Origin: JBPEWY01 sp052032225
GTDB lineage: Bacteria; Bacteroidota; Bacteroidia; Flavobacteriales; Flavobacteriaceae
Length of the DNA: 61,046 nt
NCBI GenBank assembly: GCA_052032225.1
Contig: JBPEWY010000017.1
Coordinates: 1-61,046, forward strand
Direction of reading: 5' to 3'
Shown: positions 1 to 8,833 of the stretch, in pieces
How the letters are laid out: every line of letters begins with the position of its first letter
How positions within the stretch are numbered: the stretch's first letter is position 1
The notes under the pieces: model-generated
Databases searched by the model: none
Told to the model about the DNA's origin: nothing
The model's input: the letters and a program-made list of their open reading frames with translations, nothing else
Made by a program: the position numbers and the translations under genes

Positions 1-542
1 GCATCAGGGTTGTGCCTCATGCAGTTGCCAGACACGGAGCCTATATTTCTAAGGGTGTTATTATGATGCCAAGTTATGTTAATATTGGTGCCTATGTAGA
101 TGAAGGCACTATGGTAGATACTTGGGCAACAGTAGGAAGCTGTGCACAAATTGGCAAAAATGTACACTTAAGTGGTGGCGTTGGTATTGGCGGGGTTTTA
201 GAACCATTGCAAGCTGCTCCTGTAATTATTGAAGATAATGCTTTTATTGGGTCAAGATGTATTGTTGTTGAAGGTGTACGAGTAGAAAAAGAAGCAGTTT
301 TAGGAGCTAATGTAGTGTTAACAGCATCTACTAAAATAATTGATGTAACCGGCATCGAGCCTGTAGAGATGCGTGGTATTGTTCCAGCGCGTTCAGTTGT
401 TATACCGGGTAGTTACCCTAAAAAATTTAATGCCGGCACTTTTAACGTTCCTTGCGCGTTAATAATTGGTAAACGAAAAGAAAGTACCGACAAAAAAACA
501 TCGTTAAACGATGCTTTAAGAGAATATAATGTAGCTGTTTAA
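1..542 (+). CDS. dapD: 2,3,4,5-tetrahydropyridine-2,6-dicarboxylate N-succinyltransferase, 5' end missing
   Basis: C-terminal two thirds (179 residues visible; family members are about 270) of the enzyme that succinylates tetrahydrodipicolinate in the diaminopimelate/lysine pathway. The reading frame is open to the left edge, so the GTG at position 12 is not a real start. The visible part is the left-handed beta-helix of hexapeptide repeats with the family block MPSYVNIGAYVDEGTMVDTW followed by SGGVGIGGVLEP. The same pathway recurs in this window as lysA at 18603. Identification is by strong motif recognition. Confidence 0.96.
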   Translation, partial: IRVVPHAVARHGAYISKGVIMMPSYVNIGAYVDEGTMVDTWATVGSCAQIGKNVHLSGGVGIGGVLEPLQAAPVIIEDNAFIGSRCIVVEGVRVEKEAVLGANVVLTASTKIIDVTGIEPVEMRGIVPARSVVIPGSYPKKFNAGTFNVPCALIIGKRKESTDKKTSLNDALREYNVAV

Positions 543-587
543 CAAAGTCAAAACTGTTTAAATTTAAGTTTTTTTAAACCCTAAATT

Positions 588-1343
588 TTGAAAAAGCCCA
601 ACAAAATCTCAGCTGTAATTATAACCTACAACGAGCTTGGCTATATAGAACGCTGTATAGAAAGTTTAACTTTTGCCGATGAAATAGTTGTAGTAGACTC
701 TTATAGTACAGATGGTACTTGGGAATACTTAAAAAGTAATCCTGCTGTTAAAGCTGTTCAACATCCGTTTAAAAATTTCACAGAACAAAAAACCTATGCG
801 CTTTCTTTAGCAACTAATGATTGGGTTTATTTTTTAGATGCTGATGAGGTTGTTACTAAAAAACTTCAAGATGAAATTATAGAAGTTATAAACTCTAAAA
901 ACACACACAGTGCTTACTGGAATTATAGAAGCTTTATGTTTAAAAACAAACGATTATACTTTAGCGGATGGCAAACTGATAAGGTTCAGCGTTTGTTTAA
1001 AAAAAGCCAATGTAAATTCATTCAAGAGAAAATAGTACACGAAAAGTTAGAAGTTAACGGCACACAAGGAAAACTTAAGAATAAGTTAATTCATTACTCC
1101 TATAAAAACTACCAAGACTACAAGCAAAAAATGCTTAAATACGGCAGGTTAAAAGCTATTGAAAGTCATAGAAAGGGTAAAAAATGGACGCCTTTTCATC
1201 AACTACTCAGACCAGCCTGGAAGTTTGTTAATCACTATTTTATACGTCTTGGTTTTCTTGATGGTACAAAAGGTATAATTATCTGTTATTTAAACGCCCT
1301 AGGGGTTTGGGAACGTTATAGAGAACTAAAATCAATGAAGTAG
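588..1343 (+). CDS. Family 2 glycosyltransferase, WaaE/KdtX-like
   Basis: Cytoplasmic GT-A glycosyltransferase of 251 residues, probably adding a sugar during lipopolysaccharide core or other surface glycan synthesis. The N-terminus has VIITYNE (residues 10-16) and VVVDSYSTDGT, and the metal-binding DxD is DAD at residues 84-86, as in WaaE/KdtX-type glucosyltransferases. The start is TTG: an in-frame TAA lies two codons upstream (582-584) and no ATG occurs before the conserved block, so TTG is essentially forced. It ends four bases short of the convergent glycosyltransferase at 1348. The sugar donor and acceptor cannot be read from sequence. Confidence 0.85.
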   Translation: MKKPNKISAVIITYNELGYIERCIESLTFADEIVVVDSYSTDGTWEYLKSNPAVKAVQHPFKNFTEQKTYALSLATNDWVYFLDADEVVTKKLQDEIIEVINSKNTHSAYWNYRSFMFKNKRLYFSGWQTDKVQRLFKKSQCKFIQEKIVHEKLEVNGTQGKLKNKLIHYSYKNYQDYKQKMLKYGRLKAIESHRKGKKWTPFHQLLRPAWKFVNHYFIRLGFLDGTKGIIICYLNALGVWERYRELKSMK

Positions 1344-1347
1344 TATT

Positions 1348-2178
1348 TTATCTTTCTTCTCTTTTTTCTATCCCAAAAGGTGTCCAAGAAATTTTTTGAG
1401 TTCGAGTATGTTTTCTAATGGCCTTGTTTTTTGCAATAGATTCTGGAGTTTTATATCCTCTTTTATGGTCTAAGTGCAAGCAAACAGCGCTATACCTAAT
1501 TTGTTTTGATTTAATACCATAATTAAACAAACGCTCTCCAAGCTCTCTGTCTTGCCCACCGTATTGCATACGTTCATCAAAACCATTTACAGCCACAATA
1601 TCTTCTTTCCAACCCGAAGCATTATGCCCGTTCCAGCTTGCATTTGTTGGGGTTAATGCGTTTAAAAATTTAGCTTTAAATCCTTTGGCTGTAAGCTTAT
1701 TGTTTTTAAAAGTAGCCGGCAATCCATTTTGTTTAAGCCATGCTAACGAAAAACATCGTTGTGTTAAAATATCTTCTTTAGAAATTAATTGAGAGATGTC
1801 CATTGGGAGTTTATAATAACCTCCTGATAAAAAATAACCTTTTTCTTTTTTTTGATTGTGTACGGCTAAAAAATCATTTCTGGGAATACAGTCTCCATCA
1901 CTCATTACAATATAATCTGCCCTACAAGCAACAATAGCTTTGTTTAAAATTTTAGATTTCTGAAACCCATCATCTTCATGCCAAACATGCTGAATATTAT
2001 AAGACACTTCCTCTTTAAAACGCTCTATTAATGCTTTAGTTTTGGGTCCGGAGCCATCATCTGCAATAACTATTTCAAAATCTTTAAAAGTTTGCGCCTC
2101 ATAACCCCATAAAACTTTCTCTAACCAAGCTTCATTATTGTACGTACTAATTATTACAGATAAGGCGTATTGGCTCAT
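1348..2178 (-). CDS. Family 2 glycosyltransferase with galactosyltransferase-type C-terminal domain
   Basis: 276-residue GT-A enzyme. The N-terminal half has LSVIISTYNNE (6-16), IADDGSGPKT (38-47) and the DxD motif DGD at 94-96. The C-terminal part has GFDERMQYGGQDREL, typical of the Glyco_transf_7C module found in chondroitin-polymerase-like and galactosyltransferase-like enzymes, where the acidic residues help bind UDP-sugar. It is divergent from the TsaC-type gene and convergent with the other glycosyltransferase at 588. No other glycan genes are adjacent, so it may be a stand-alone surface-glycan enzyme; the substrate is unknown. Confidence 0.85.
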   Translation of the reverse strand: MSQYALSVIISTYNNEAWLEKVLWGYEAQTFKDFEIVIADDGSGPKTKALIERFKEEVSYNIQHVWHEDDGFQKSKILNKAIVACRADYIVMSDGDCIPRNDFLAVHNQKKEKGYFLSGGYYKLPMDISQLISKEDILTQRCFSLAWLKQNGLPATFKNNKLTAKGFKAKFLNALTPTNASWNGHNASGWKEDIVAVNGFDERMQYGGQDRELGERLFNYGIKSKQIRYSAVCLHLDHKRGYKTPESIAKNKAIRKHTRTQKISWTPFGIEKREER

Positions 2179-2227
2179 ATTTTACTTGCTTCTAGTTGTA
2201 GTAGCAAAAATAGAAAATCAATTTATA

Positions 2228-2235
2228 TATCTTTG
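2228..2235 (+). promoter_or_regulatory. Bacteroidota -7 box TATCTTTG for the TsaC-type gene
   Basis: Exact match to TAnnTTTG in the 104-base divergent gap. If +1 lies four bases after the final G, the leader is about 44 nt. No convincing -33 TTTG at standard spacing is visible. Confidence 0.6.
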
Positions 2236-2282
2236 CCTGAGTTTGGTAGTAAGTTTCCCTTTTTAGTTCATTTAAATTAATT

Positions 2283-2843
2283 ATGAAAGAAGAAATTGAA
2301 CGCGCCATAGCAGTTTTAGAAACAGGTGGTGTACTTGTTTACCCAACAGACACCGTTTGGGGGATTGGATGCGACGCAACAAATGCTGATGCTGTAAAAA
2401 AGATTTACGCGCTTAAACAACGAGACGATAGCAAAGCGCTAATCTGTTTAGTAGCCAATCAGGCAATGTTAGAACGATACGTAGAACAAGTTCCTGACTT
2501 AGCTTACGATATAATGGATTTGGCTACAAAACCAACAACCATTATTTACGATAACCCAAAACATGTAGCAAATAATTTAATTGCCGAAGACAACACCCTT
2601 GCTATTAGAGTAGCTTCTGATGAATTTTGTAAAAAACTCATCAGTAAATTTAAAAAACCTATTGTATCTACCTCTGCTAACATAAGTGGGCAGCCAACAC
2701 CATCTTGCTTTTCAGAAATAAGCGAACACATTTTAAAAGGTGCAGACTATGTAGTAAATTTGCACCGCGAAGCAAAAAACAGCAAGCCATCATCTATAAT
2801 TAAGTTAAGCAATAATGGTTTAGTTAAAGTTATAAGAGCTTAA
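2283..2843 (+). CDS. tsaC: L-threonylcarbamoyladenylate synthase (TsaC/YrdC type)
   Basis: Makes threonylcarbamoyl-AMP from threonine, bicarbonate and ATP for the universal t6A37 modification of ANN-decoding tRNAs. The 186 residues correspond to the YrdC domain alone; the Sua5 C-terminal domain is absent. The nucleotide-binding motif PTDTVWGIGC is at residues 21-30 and the conserved STSANISG is near residue 130. A strong -7 box lies upstream. It is followed after 30 bases by the CCA-adding enzyme gene, making a small tRNA-maturation group. YciO-type paralogues share the fold, so the symbol is probable rather than certain. Confidence 0.88.
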   Translation: MKEEIERAIAVLETGGVLVYPTDTVWGIGCDATNADAVKKIYALKQRDDSKALICLVANQAMLERYVEQVPDLAYDIMDLATKPTTIIYDNPKHVANNLIAEDNTLAIRVASDEFCKKLISKFKKPIVSTSANISGQPTPSCFSEISEHILKGADYVVNLHREAKNSKPSSIIKLSNNGLVKVIRA

Positions 2844-2873
2844 CCAAATTGGCATATTAAACTAATCGCTTTA

Positions 2874-4301
2874 ATGAACCACAAAGAAGCAATTTCACAT
2901 CCAATTTTTAAAACTATATCTAATGCAGCAAAAGAGCTTCAGATAGAAAGCTACGTAATAGGTGGTTACGTTCGTGATTATCTTTTAAAAAGAGACACTA
3001 AAAAAGATATAGATATAGTTGCCGTTGGAAGCGGAATTACATTAGCTAAAAAAGTTGCACAACAAATACCCAACACTAAAGTAAAAGTGTATAAAAACTT
3101 TGGTACGGCTTTAGTTAAAACTCCAGAGTTTGAATTAGAGTTTGTGGGGGCCAGAAAAGAAAGCTACCAAAGAGATAGCAGAAAACCTATTGTTGAAGAT
3201 GGCACTTTAGAAGACGATCAAAACCGAAGAGATTTCACTATTAATGCCTTAGCGCTTTCGTTATCTGAAGATAATTATGGCGATTTGTTAGACCCATTTA
3301 ACGGATTAGAAGATTTAAAAAACAAAATCATCAAAACGCCTCTTAACCCAGATGTTACCTATTCAGATGATCCGTTACGAATGTTAAGAGCCATTAGGTT
3401 TGCAACCCAACTAAATTTTACAATAGAAAAAAACTCGCTCAAAGCTATAACCAAAAATAAAGATCGCTTAAAAATAATCTCTAAAGAGCGTATAACAGAC
3501 GAGCTTCATAAAATATTAATGTCTCCAAAGCCCTCTGTTGGTTTTACGCTACTTTACAAAACCAAACTTTTAGATTATATACTTCCGGAACTTACTGCTT
3601 TACAAGGCATAGAAGAAGTAGAAGGGCATAAACATAAAGACAACTTTTGGCACACTTTAGAAGTTGTAGATAACATTGCTAAAAAAACAGACAATCTGTG
3701 GCTTAGATGGGCTGCTTTGTTACATGATATTGGTAAAGCCCCTACAAAAAAATTCGACAAGAAGATTGGGTGGACTTTTCATGCGCACGAGTTTGTAGGT
3801 TCTAAAATGGTATTTAAGCTGTTTAAGCGCCTACGAATGCCATTAAACGAAAAAATGAAATACGTGCAAAAGCTTGTAATGCTAAGCTCTCGCCCCGTGG
3901 TATTATCACAAGATTCTGTTACAGATTCTGCTGTACGACGTTTAATTTACGAAGCGGGTGATGATATTGATGATTTAATGACGCTTTGCGAAGCAGATAT
4001 CACCACAAAAAACCCTAAAAAAAGAAAAAAATACCTTCATAATTTTGCTCTTGTCAGACAAAAAATTGTAGAAGTAGAAGAGCGCGATAGGGTTAGAAAT
4101 TTTCAACCTCCAATTTCTGGAGAATTAATTATGGAAACTTTTAACCTAAAGCCATCAAAAGAAATAGGCATCATAAAAGACGCTATAAAAGAAGCAATTT
4201 TAGAAGGAGAAATCCCTAATAATTATGATGCTGCTTACCAATTTATGTTAGAAAAAGGTAAAAAGCTTGGGTTACAACCTAATCAGAATTTAAAAAGCTA
4301 A
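2874..4301 (+). CDS. CCA-adding tRNA nucleotidyltransferase with HD domain
   Basis: Adds or repairs the 3' CCA of tRNA. The class II nucleotidyltransferase head carries GGYVRD (residues 30-35) and the metal-binding DID (45-47), then RRDFTINALA, the usual template-recognition segment. An HD hydrolase domain follows with LLHDIGKAP (H284, D285), as in the tRNA nucleotidyltransferase/HD fusions of Bacteroidota. The length of 475 residues fits. A poly(A) polymerase role is the usual alternative for this superfamily, but RRDFTINA plus HD favours the CCA enzyme. The heme A synthase gene starts 3 bases after the stop, suggesting co-transcription. Confidence 0.9.
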   Translation: MNHKEAISHPIFKTISNAAKELQIESYVIGGYVRDYLLKRDTKKDIDIVAVGSGITLAKKVAQQIPNTKVKVYKNFGTALVKTPEFELEFVGARKESYQRDSRKPIVEDGTLEDDQNRRDFTINALALSLSEDNYGDLLDPFNGLEDLKNKIIKTPLNPDVTYSDDPLRMLRAIRFATQLNFTIEKNSLKAITKNKDRLKIISKERITDELHKILMSPKPSVGFTLLYKTKLLDYILPELTALQGIEEVEGHKHKDNFWHTLEVVDNIAKKTDNLWLRWAALLHDIGKAPTKKFDKKIGWTFHAHEFVGSKMVFKLFKRLRMPLNEKMKYVQKLVMLSSRPVVLSQDSVTDSAVRRLIYEAGDDIDDLMTLCEADITTKNPKKRKKYLHNFALVRQKIVEVEERDRVRNFQPPISGELIMETFNLKPSKEIGIIKDAIKEAILEGEIPNNYDAAYQFMLEKGKKLGLQPNQNLKS

Positions 4302-4304
4302 TAA

Positions 4305-5339
4305 ATGAATATATCTTTTAGAAAAATAGCCAAAATTTCACTTGTTTTAGTGTATTTGGTTATTGTTGCCGGTGCTGTAGTTAGAATGACCGGTAGCGGA
4401 ATGGGCTGCCCCGATTGGCCTAAATGTTTTGGGTATTACATCCCTCCTACTAATGCCGAAGAGCTAAATTGGCATCCCAACAAAACATATAAAACCGGAC
4501 AAGTAATTATAAAAGACGAAGCTCTTTTAGTTGCAAAAAACAAATTCACTACAGCTTCACGTTTCAATAAAAATAACTGGGAACCTTACACCAAACATGA
4601 CTACGCTGTTTTTAATGCTGCACATACCTGGACAGAATATATTAACAGGTTAATGGGTGCCCTGGCTGGCCTTGCCACATTAATTATGGGGTTTGCTTCT
4701 TTATCTTACTGGAAAAAAAGAAAATCTGTTACCATACTTTCTTGGTTAGTGGTTTTTGCAATGGGGTTTCAGGCATGGCTTGGAGCAACAGTTGTTTACT
4801 CTGTTTTGGCTCCTGTAAAAATTACGCTTCATATGGTAATGGCCTTAGTAATTGTAGCATTAATACTGTACATTATTTACAGCACAAAAGCTTCAAAAAC
4901 TCAATTTAAAATAACCAAACAGACAGCTATTTTACTTTGGTTTGCCTTAGGGTTAACCTTGGTGCAAATTGTTTTAGGAACTCAAGTAAGAGAATTTGTA
5001 GATTATCAAGTAAAAATGGTTGGAGATCAAGCTAAAGAGCTTTGGTTAAACAACCCGGATTTTTCTTTTTACATACACAGGTCGTTTTCTATTTTGGTGT
5101 TACTGGTTAATGGTTACTTATGGTTCATCAACAAAAAACTTACGTTAGGTTTAAACAAACTTAACTGGGTACTTGTTCTTTTGGGCATAGAAATTATTAC
5201 CGGAATGGCTATGTATTATATAAACTTTCCGTTTATGAGCCAACCTTTGCATTTAGTAATAGCCTCTGTATTATTTGGGGTTCAGTTTTACCTTCTTTTA
5301 GAAGTAAAAAATGCTAAAGTAACAACCAAAACTTTGTAA
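4305..5339 (+). CDS. ctaA: Heme A synthase (COX15/CtaA family)
   Basis: Integral membrane enzyme that oxidises the C8 methyl of heme O to the formyl of heme A for aa3-type cytochrome oxidase. The 344 residues contain eight hydrophobic segments. The four conserved heme-ligand type histidines are H107 (AHTWTEYINR), H176 (LHMVMAL), H258 (IHRSFS) and H316 (LHLVIAS). The first loop has GSGMGCPDWPKC, with the Cys pair typical of the family, and a longer extracytoplasmic insert afterwards, as in other Bacteroidota homologues. It lies 3 bases after the CCA-adding gene. Confidence 0.93.
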   Translation: MNISFRKIAKISLVLVYLVIVAGAVVRMTGSGMGCPDWPKCFGYYIPPTNAEELNWHPNKTYKTGQVIIKDEALLVAKNKFTTASRFNKNNWEPYTKHDYAVFNAAHTWTEYINRLMGALAGLATLIMGFASLSYWKKRKSVTILSWLVVFAMGFQAWLGATVVYSVLAPVKITLHMVMALVIVALILYIIYSTKASKTQFKITKQTAILLWFALGLTLVQIVLGTQVREFVDYQVKMVGDQAKELWLNNPDFSFYIHRSFSILVLLVNGYLWFINKKLTLGLNKLNWVLVLLGIEIITGMAMYYINFPFMSQPLHLVIASVLFGVQFYLLLEVKNAKVTTKTL

Positions 5340-5365
5340 CTTGCATCGCTTAAATAACCATAAGA

Positions 5366-5872
5366 ATGATTTATAAGTTTAGAATAATTTTAGATGCAGA
5401 AGAAGATATTTTTAGAGATATAGAAATAGAAGCATCTAACACATTAGAAGACCTACATAACACTATAACACAAGCTTTTGGGTTTGACGGTAATGAAATG
5501 GCATCTTTTTATTTAAGTGATGATGAGTGGAATCAAGGCGAAGAAATATCGCTTTTTGACATGAGCGATAACCAAGATGCTAAATTAATGAGCACAACAA
5601 TTATAGAAGATGTTGTAACCGAAGAAAATCCTAAACTAATTTATGTGTATGATTTTTTAAGTTTCTGGACTTTCTTTGTTGAGCTGGCAGAAATTGCAGA
5701 AAAAGAAGATGGTAGAGCCTACCCAAATTTACTTTTTGCACATGGGCAATTACCCGATAGCCCACCCGAAAAACAATTTGAAGCAGATAATTTCTCTTCT
5801 GTTGGTGAAGATGACGATATTTTTGATGATTTAGACTTAGATGATATAGATTTTGACGAGAACTGGAACTAG
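5366..5872 (+). CDS. Plasmid pRiA4b ORF-3-like family protein
   Basis: 168-residue acidic protein. The N-terminal half (KFRIILDAEEDIFRDIEI, then LEDLHNTITQAFGF) matches the pRiA4b ORF-3/IS1096 TnpR-like fold, which is widespread in bacterial chromosomes without any link to transposition. The C-terminus ends in a strongly acidic run of alternating Asp, near residues 150-165. The biochemical role is unknown. It sits 26 bases after ctaA and 29 before the NdpA-type gene, so is probably read with them. The name comes from plasmids, but nothing here suggests a mobile origin. Confidence 0.8.
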   Translation: MIYKFRIILDAEEDIFRDIEIEASNTLEDLHNTITQAFGFDGNEMASFYLSDDEWNQGEEISLFDMSDNQDAKLMSTTIIEDVVTEENPKLIYVYDFLSFWTFFVELAEIAEKEDGRAYPNLLFAHGQLPDSPPEKQFEADNFSSVGEDDDIFDDLDLDDIDFDENWN

Positions 5873-5901
5873 TAGTAACCCCAAAATTTTACAAACTAAA
5901 C

Positions 5902-6960
5902 ATGGTTAACTTATACCCCACTCAAATAGAGCAACTTGCTATTCATCGTGTTGGAAACAAAAGCAAAAACGAAACCCTTTTTTTAAGTCAAGAGCCATAT
6001 AACCTCAACGATGAGCTTTCTGCTGCCTTAAAAGAGTACTTTTTTAAACCTTTTAGAGAAAAAGAAGAAAACTACTATAGATTTACAAACGAGGTTGACT
6101 TTTCATTTAATCCTCTGTATGAAATCGCTTCAGAGGTGTTTTTAAACCCTAACTCACTACAAGAAGCATCAAAAAAAATAGCAACTCATTTGTACGATCA
6201 ATCAAATCATCCGCACATAAAAAGTGGTGAAGTTTATGTTGCCTATTTAACCGATATAGTTTTAGACAACGAAAAGGTTGATGCGCTTGGAATTTTTAAA
6301 AGTGAATTAAAGCACGATTTTTTACAATTTGAAGAAAAGCCAAATCGTTTAGATTTACTAATTCAACAAGGCGTTTATCTGCAAAAATTAGATAAAGGCT
6401 GTATAATTTTTAACACCCATAAAGAAGAAGGTTACAAAATATTATCGGTAGATAGTAACCGTTACGATACAAAATATTGGTTAGAAAACTTTTTAGGTGT
6501 TGATGTTTTAACCGACGAAAATTTTTTCACCAAAAAATACCTTAAATTTTGTCAGGATTTTGCAAAAGATGTGGTGCTTCCGGCAGAAGATAAAAAAGAA
6601 GAAGTGCTTTTTATGAACAGAGCCGTTAACCACTTTGCAAAAAATGATACTTTCGAAGAAACATCATTTTTAAATGAGGTAATTGAAAACCCGGATTTAA
6701 TTCCGGAGTTTAAACATTATAAAGTAGAAAAAGGACCAAAGTATAGTATTGAAGATGTTTCTACTTTCCCTATAGCAAATAAAGCCGTATCTGATGTTAG
6801 AAAGAAAATTAAAAACATTATAACATTAGACACTAACATTCAAATTAAATTAGATTTTATTAACCCGGAATCTGCAGAGAAATTTGTAGAAAAAGGTTGG
6901 GATGAAGAACGACAAATGTATTATTACTTAGTGTATTTTAACAAAGAGCAAAAAAGCTAA
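5902..6960 (+). CDS. Nucleoid-associated protein, NdpA/YejK-like
   Basis: 352 residues resembling the 37-kDa nucleoid-associated protein family (PF04245 type). The opening block (IEQLAIHRVGNKSKNETL) and a segment FKSELKHDFLQ are characteristic. Members bind the nucleoid; the mechanism is poorly defined. This is the last gene of the rightward group before the 19-bp inverted repeat and the ABC transporter. There is no signal peptide or membrane segment, so it is cytoplasmic. The family call rests on recognition of overall sequence style rather than a catalytic motif. Confidence 0.8.
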   Translation: MVNLYPTQIEQLAIHRVGNKSKNETLFLSQEPYNLNDELSAALKEYFFKPFREKEENYYRFTNEVDFSFNPLYEIASEVFLNPNSLQEASKKIATHLYDQSNHPHIKSGEVYVAYLTDIVLDNEKVDALGIFKSELKHDFLQFEEKPNRLDLLIQQGVYLQKLDKGCIIFNTHKEEGYKILSVDSNRYDTKYWLENFLGVDVLTDENFFTKKYLKFCQDFAKDVVLPAEDKKEEVLFMNRAVNHFAKNDTFEETSFLNEVIENPDLIPEFKHYKVEKGPKYSIEDVSTFPIANKAVSDVRKKIKNIITLDTNIQIKLDFINPESAEKFVEKGWDEERQMYYYLVYFNKEQKS

Positions 6961-6972
6961 TGTAGTACTTCA

Positions 6973-7053
6973 GTATGCTGTTTTTTTGATTTTTGTGTAA
7001 CAAAAAAAGGCTATACTCGTCAAGTAAGTAAACCAATCAAAAAAACAGCATAC
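6973..7053. repeat. Perfect 19-bp inverted repeat with 43-base loop
   Basis: The left arm 6973-6991 (GTATGCTGTTTTTTTGATT) is the exact reverse complement of the right arm 7035-7053. The right arm ends four bases before the TTG start of the ABC ATPase. It could fold as a long RNA hairpin over the translation start, act as a terminator/attenuator for the NdpA-type gene, or be a remnant of a small inverted-repeat element. Confidence 0.85.
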
Positions 7054-7057
7054 GATT

Positions 7058-7960
7058 TTGAAAACTATACTCACCTTAAAAAACCTTACTAAAAAGTTTG
7101 GTTACCTAACTGCCGTAAAAGACCTCTCATTTACTATAGAAAAGGGAAATGTTTACGGAATTCTGGGTCCAAACGGAAGCGGAAAATCTACCACATTAGG
7201 TATTGTTCTTAATGTGGTAAATAAAACCAGTGGTGAATTCTATTGGTTTGATGGCACTGTTTCTACTCACCAAGCACTTAAAAAAGTTGGCGCAATCATA
7301 GAGCGACCTAACTTTTATCCTTACATGACTGCAGAGCAAAACCTAAAGTTAGTTTGTAAAATTAAAGGTGTTAGTAGCGATAAAATTCATGAGAAATTAG
7401 AGCTTGTTGGATTGTTAGACAGAAAAGACAGTAAGTTTAAAACATACTCTCTCGGAATGAAACAACGTTTGGCTATTGCTTCTGCTCTACTAAACGATCC
7501 TGAAATTTTAATTTTAGATGAACCCACTAATGGTTTAGATCCTCAAGGAATTCATCAAATTAGAGAACTCATAAAAAAAATTGCCGGTAACGGAACAACT
7601 ATTCTACTTGCCTCTCACCTACTTGACGAAGTAGAAAAAGTATGTAGCCATGTGGTTATTTTAAGAAAAGGAGAGAAATTATATTCCGGTAGAGTTGATC
7701 AAATGATTGCCAGTCATGGCTTTTTTGAGCTTAGATGTGATGATAATAACAAGCTAATAACCCTTTTAAAAGATAATCCGGCATTTGGCAACATAAAAAC
7801 AGAAAACGGTACTGTTTTCGCTTTTTTAAACGAAGCCATGAAACCCGAAGAAATTAACAGCTGGATGTTCTCTAAAGGAATTACACTTTCTCATTTAGTT
7901 AAACGTAAAGAGAGCTTAGAAGAACAATTTTTAACACTTACCAAAAACCAAACAAACTAA
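7058..7960 (+). CDS. ABC transporter ATP-binding protein, BcrA-like
   Basis: 300-residue ATPase of an ABC-2 export system. Walker A GPNGSGKST is at about residues 38-46, the signature is SLGMKQRL, Walker B is ILILDEPTNGLDPQG, and the switch His is in LLASHLLDEVEK. The family resembles bacitracin/lantibiotic-immunity and multidrug exporters. The start is TTG: the in-frame stop is at 7025-7027 and the only other possible initiator between them is ATT. It is paired with the permease 13 bases downstream. The upstream 19-bp inverted repeat suggests post-transcriptional control. The substrate is unknown; there is no GldF/GldG partner, so the GldA name is not warranted. Confidence 0.9.
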   Translation: MKTILTLKNLTKKFGYLTAVKDLSFTIEKGNVYGILGPNGSGKSTTLGIVLNVVNKTSGEFYWFDGTVSTHQALKKVGAIIERPNFYPYMTAEQNLKLVCKIKGVSSDKIHEKLELVGLLDRKDSKFKTYSLGMKQRLAIASALLNDPEILILDEPTNGLDPQGIHQIRELIKKIAGNGTTILLASHLLDEVEKVCSHVVILRKGEKLYSGRVDQMIASHGFFELRCDDNNKLITLLKDNPAFGNIKTENGTVFAFLNEAMKPEEINSWMFSKGITLSHLVKRKESLEEQFLTLTKNQTN

Positions 7961-7973
7961 ACCAACCCTACGC

Positions 7974-8810
7974 ATGAAACGTTTACTTGAAATAGAATTT
8001 ATAAAACTCTGGAATAATAAAGCTAGCCGATTTTTAATACTCTCGTACTTTATACTCCTAACATCTATTGCCTTAATAGCATCAATTAAATTTGATATTG
8101 GTCCTGTTAAATTTCATCTGGCAGAACAAGGCATTTTTAATTTCCCGTACATCTGGCATTTTAACACCTACATTGCAGCTTGGTTTAAATTGTTTTTAGC
8201 CATTGTTATTGTATCTATGATGGCCAACGAATACAGTAATAGAACACTAAAACAAAATTTAATAGATGGCTTAAGTAAAAAAGAATTTATACTCTCTAAA
8301 TTTTTAACTGTTATAGCATTTGCCTTCATATCTACCATTTTCATTTTTGCCGTATCGTTAATTTTAGGTTTTATTTTTTCTGATTATAACGAACTCTCAA
8401 TAGTTTTTTCTGATTTAGAATTTTTGCTCGCCTTTTTTGTAAAGCTTGTTGGGTTTTTCTCGTTCTGTTTATTCTTAGGAATATTAGTTAAACGTTCTGC
8501 TTTTGCCCTTGGCTTTTTATTTATTTGGTTTGTACTAGAAAGTATTGTGTACGGATTATTAAAATGGGAATTCAGAAAAACAAAAGATATCTCTGAAGAT
8601 ATTATGCAGTTTTTCCCATTAGAGTCTATGAGCAATCTTATAAATCAACCTTTTACACGCCTTGGCGCTGTGAAATCTGTAGCAGAACAAGTTGGCGAAA
8701 AATTTGAACTAAATTATGCTGTACATTGGTATGAAGTTGTTATTGTATTAGCTTGGACTTCTGTTTTTATTTATTTATCGTACGTATTGTTAAAAAAACG
8801 TGATTTATAG
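7974..8810 (+). CDS. ABC-2 type transporter permease
   Basis: 278-residue membrane protein with about six hydrophobic helices: one near residues 18-38, a second after YNTYIAAWF, then a central pair, a long hydrophobic run near 150-190 and a last one near 250-270. The N-terminal cytoplasmic start IEFIKLWNNKASRF is typical of ABC-2 permeases that work with BcrA-like ATPases. It begins 13 bases after the ATPase gene, so the two form one exporter. The substrate cannot be inferred. Confidence 0.85.
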   Translation: MKRLLEIEFIKLWNNKASRFLILSYFILLTSIALIASIKFDIGPVKFHLAEQGIFNFPYIWHFNTYIAAWFKLFLAIVIVSMMANEYSNRTLKQNLIDGLSKKEFILSKFLTVIAFAFISTIFIFAVSLILGFIFSDYNELSIVFSDLEFLLAFFVKLVGFFSFCLFLGILVKRSAFALGFLFIWFVLESIVYGLLKWEFRKTKDISEDIMQFFPLESMSNLINQPFTRLGAVKSVAEQVGEKFELNYAVHWYEVVIVLAWTSVFIYLSYVLLKKRDL

Positions 8811-8833
8811 TATATTTAGGGTTTTTACATTAT

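Noticed and set aside
5366..5872. Mobile-element origin of the pRiA4b ORF-3/IS1096 TnpR-like gene
   Set aside because: The name derives from plasmid homologues; there are no inverted repeats, transposase or composition change around it.
7011..7072. Short direct repeat CTATACTC at 7011 and 7065
   Set aside because: Eight bases at AT-rich composition is likely chance and gives no clear operator spacing.
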